Below are positions 6,169 to 7,906 of a DNA stretch of 7,906 bases, piece by piece (position 1 is the first letter of the stretch; every line of letters begins with the position of its first letter). The stretch spans positions 1-7,906 of the forward strand of contig NZ_PTQZ01000068.1 in NCBI RefSeq assembly GCF_002943415.1. The letters run 5' to 3'. The DNA is from Amnimonas aquatica (GTDB lineage: Bacteria; Pseudomonadota; Gammaproteobacteria; Pseudomonadales; Moraxellaceae). The notes beneath the pieces are model-generated. The model made no database searches and was not told where the DNA came from. It worked only from the letters and a program-made list of their open reading frames with translations. The translations under genes were made by a program, and so were the position numbers.

Positions 6169-7452
6169 ATGCAGGAATCAGTCGCCGTCATCGGCAGCGG
6201 CATGGCCGGTCTGGCCGCCGCGCGCATCTGCCGGGATGCCGGACACCGGGTCACCGTCTTCGAGGCCCAGGCCGGCCACGGCATGGACGCGCACAGCCTG
6301 TGGCTGCACGGCGGCCTGGTCGACGTCCCGCTGCGCGTCATGAGCCCGCGCGCCTGGGGCAGCGTGCTGGCGCTGGCAGGCAGCGTCGGCGTCGACACCT
6401 TCGGGGTGAACACCCGCACCTCGTGCAGCTGGTCCGACCGCGAGACCTGGTTCCGCAGCGGCCGCGTGCCGGTGACCGGCTGGCCGACCGTGGGCAGCTG
6501 GCGCTACCTCAACGGCAGCACCTGGCGGCTGGCGCGCGGCGCGAGCCGCCTCGCCGCCCTCACCCGGCGCCTGCGCGATGCCGGCGACAGCGACGAGACC
6601 CTGGCCGAACTGCTGGCGCGCGAGCCTTTCGATCCGCTGTTCTGGCGCGGCTTCGTGCTGCCGACACTGACCACCATCTGCACCTGCCGCGAGGAGCACC
6701 TGCTGGCCTGGCCGGCGCGGCCGCTGCTGACCCTGCTCGACACCATCCTGCATGGCGGCATGCTGCGCCGCCTGACCGGCGGCACGCCGGCGCTGGTGCA
6801 GGCGCTGGGTCAGGGACTCGATCGCATCAGCGGCAGCCCCGTGGTCAGCGTGCGCCAGGAGGGCGATGAAGTGCTGGTCGCCAACCAGCGCGGCGATGGC
6901 GGCCGCTTCCAGCGCGTCATCGTTGCCACCCAGGCCAACCAGCTCGGCTTTCTTGATGCCGAGCAGTTCGGTCGCGAGGTCGCGGCGCTGCGATCCATCC
7001 GTTTCGATCACGGCGAACTGCTGGTGCACAGCGACACCCGCTTCCTGCCCGCGCGCAGGCAGGACTGGACCGCACTCAACTACCTCATGGACAGGTCGCT
7101 GGAGCGCGCCATGTTCACGGTCTGGGTCAACGCCGTGGAGCCCACGCTGCGCGACGCCCCGCCCGTGTTCCAGACCTGGAACCCGCTGTTCGAGCCCGAC
7201 CCCGCGACCGTGATCGCCCGCCTGCCGCTGGCCCGCGCCGTGGTCCACGGCGGCACCGCCGGCGCCCTGCGCAGCCTCGATGCGCTGCATGCCGAACCAG
7301 GCCGCCGCCTGTTCTTCTGCGGCTCCTGGGCCTTCCCCGGCGTGCCGCTGCTGGAGTCCGCGGTGCGCTCGGCCATGGCGGTCGCCGACCGCCTCGGTGC
7401 TGCCTCTGACTTCACCACCAGCTGCCCGCCGGCATCGACTGGCAGGCCATGA
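6169..7452 (+). CDS. FAD-dependent oxidoreductase, amine-oxidase/COG2907-like
   Basis: A 427-residue cytosolic flavoprotein. The N-terminus is a Rossmann dinucleotide-binding fold: VAVIGSGMAGLAAA with GSGMAG at 9-14, ending in the ribose-binding acidic residue Glu32. The C-terminus has the second FAD contact typical of flavin amine oxidases and desaturases, FFCGSW (382-387) followed by PGVPLLESAVRSAMAVADRL. The middle resembles predicted NAD/FAD-binding proteins of COG2907: a LAELLAREPFDPLFWRGF segment, then a CxC (Cys171, Cys173), and a GGTPALVQAL loop near 204-213. A good AAGGA site stands nine bases before the ATG. The stop overlaps the start of the methyltransferase by four bases, which points to a joint pathway. 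In many bacteria COG2907 proteins neighbour fatty-acid methyltransferase genes, so a lipid or small-molecule substrate is possible, but neither substrate nor reaction is readable here. The last ~15 residues (SDFTTSCPPASTGRP) look like an unstructured tail. Confidence 0.8.
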   Translation: MQESVAVIGSGMAGLAAARICRDAGHRVTVFEAQAGHGMDAHSLWLHGGLVDVPLRVMSPRAWGSVLALAGSVGVDTFGVNTRTSCSWSDRETWFRSGRVPVTGWPTVGSWRYLNGSTWRLARGASRLAALTRRLRDAGDSDETLAELLAREPFDPLFWRGFVLPTLTTICTCREEHLLAWPARPLLTLLDTILHGGMLRRLTGGTPALVQALGQGLDRISGSPVVSVRQEGDEVLVANQRGDGGRFQRVIVATQANQLGFLDAEQFGREVAALRSIRFDHGELLVHSDTRFLPARRQDWTALNYLMDRSLERAMFTVWVNAVEPTLRDAPPVFQTWNPLFEPDPATVIARLPLARAVVHGGTAGALRSLDALHAEPGRRLFFCGSWAFPGVPLLESAVRSAMAVADRLGAASDFTTSCPPASTGRP

Positions 7453-7906
7453 CCCGCATACCGGCGCACCGCAACGACATCGCGACAGTCCTGCTCGGCG
7501 CCACCACCCAGCCACCCTGGAGCAACCTCGGCTGCTGGCCGGCCGATGCCGCTCCCGGAAACCGCTCCGATGGCAGCGCCGCCGACAACAACGGCGACAG
7601 CGAATACGACCGGGCCTGCCGCCGCCTGGCCCTGCGTCACGCCGAAGCCGTGTCGCTGCATGCCGATGACCGGCTGCTCGATCTCGGCTGCGGTCCCGGC
7701 GCCAGCCTGCGCCTGTGGCAAGAGGCTTTCGGCGTGCGTCACATGACCGCCCTGGAACGGCGACCGGCCTGCGTGACCGCCCTGCGCGAGCTGTCTCTGC
7801 CCGGGCTGGAGCGCGTGCATCAGGCGGACTTCGACCGCCTGCCGCTGCCCGGGGATCTGCCGGCGGCCGGCGCCGACGTGGCGATCTGCGTCGACGCGGC
7901 CTATCA
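7449..7906 (+). CDS. Class I SAM-dependent methyltransferase, 3' truncated by window edge
   Basis: The first 152 codons of a methyltransferase, open to the right edge. The ATG at 7449 lies inside the ATGA overlap with the oxidoreductase stop; no separate Shine-Dalgarno is obvious, so re-initiation by terminating ribosomes is likely. Visible parts are PPWSNLGCW (22-30), a short Gly/Asp/Asn-rich low-complexity stretch (about 36-51), a conserved-looking SEYDRACRRLA helix, SAM-binding motif I LDLGCGPGASL (77-87), the acidic end of strand 2 at Glu103 (TALERRP), QADFDRLPL (125-133) and the strand 4 segment ADVAICVDAAYH (142-153). The NLG.W leader and the DAAYH segment recall small-molecule or lipid methyltransferases rather than rRNA or DNA enzymes, but the acceptor is unknown. 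It probably acts on the substrate or product of the preceding flavoenzyme. Confidence 0.85.
   Translation, partial: MTRIPAHRNDIATVLLGATTQPPWSNLGCWPADAAPGNRSDGSAADNNGDSEYDRACRRLALRHAEAVSLHADDRLLDLGCGPGASLRLWQEAFGVRHMTALERRPACVTALRELSLPGLERVHQADFDRLPLPGDLPAAGADVAICVDAAY

Noticed and set aside
6178..7515. A 445-codon - strand frame opposite the flavoenzyme
   Set aside because: Composition is that of a GC-rich antisense shadow, and the + strand carries Rossmann and FAD motifs.

Overview
The window is very GC-rich, densely coding DNA with all genes on the + strand. It reads as a chromosomal segment of a high-GC beta- or gammaproteobacterium. The evidence for this is the block carboxypeptidase DacC – YbeD/DUF493 – LipB, a conserved proteobacterial order, followed by an SLC5-type (sodium/solute symporter-like) hybrid sensor kinase of a kind common in those classes. 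I cannot name the genus. There are no RNA genes, insertion sequences, CRISPR arrays, phage genes or clear intrinsic terminators.

Layout. Bases 1-366 hold no convincing gene. They carry a nested inverted repeat near the left edge and a weak -10-like hexamer before dacC. Bases 367-2552 are a tight cluster: dacC (peptidoglycan DD-carboxypeptidase), a 95-codon DUF493 gene of the YbeD family 22 bp later, and lipB (octanoyltransferase) 10 bp after that. These are probably one transcript joining wall maintenance to protein lipoylation. The usual next gene, lipA (lipoyl synthase), is absent. In its place, 67 bp downstream of lipB, is a 1153-residue membrane hybrid histidine kinase (2620-6081). Its domains run: SLC5-like transporter domain, linker (probably STAC), PAS, coiled coil, HisKA, HATPase, receiver. 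This is the CrbS/MxtR kind of architecture, known in other bacteria for controlling acetate and carbon use. No partner response regulator lies in the window.

After an 87-bp gap with a plausible extended -10 promoter and a GC-rich inverted repeat comes a second unit. It is an FAD-dependent oxidoreductase (6169-7452, amine-oxidase/COG2907-like) overlapping by 4 bp a class I SAM-dependent methyltransferase (7449 to the right edge, truncated by the window). The ATGA overlap suggests translational coupling and a shared pathway whose substrate I cannot read from sequence. This pair is the least characterised and most interesting part of the window.
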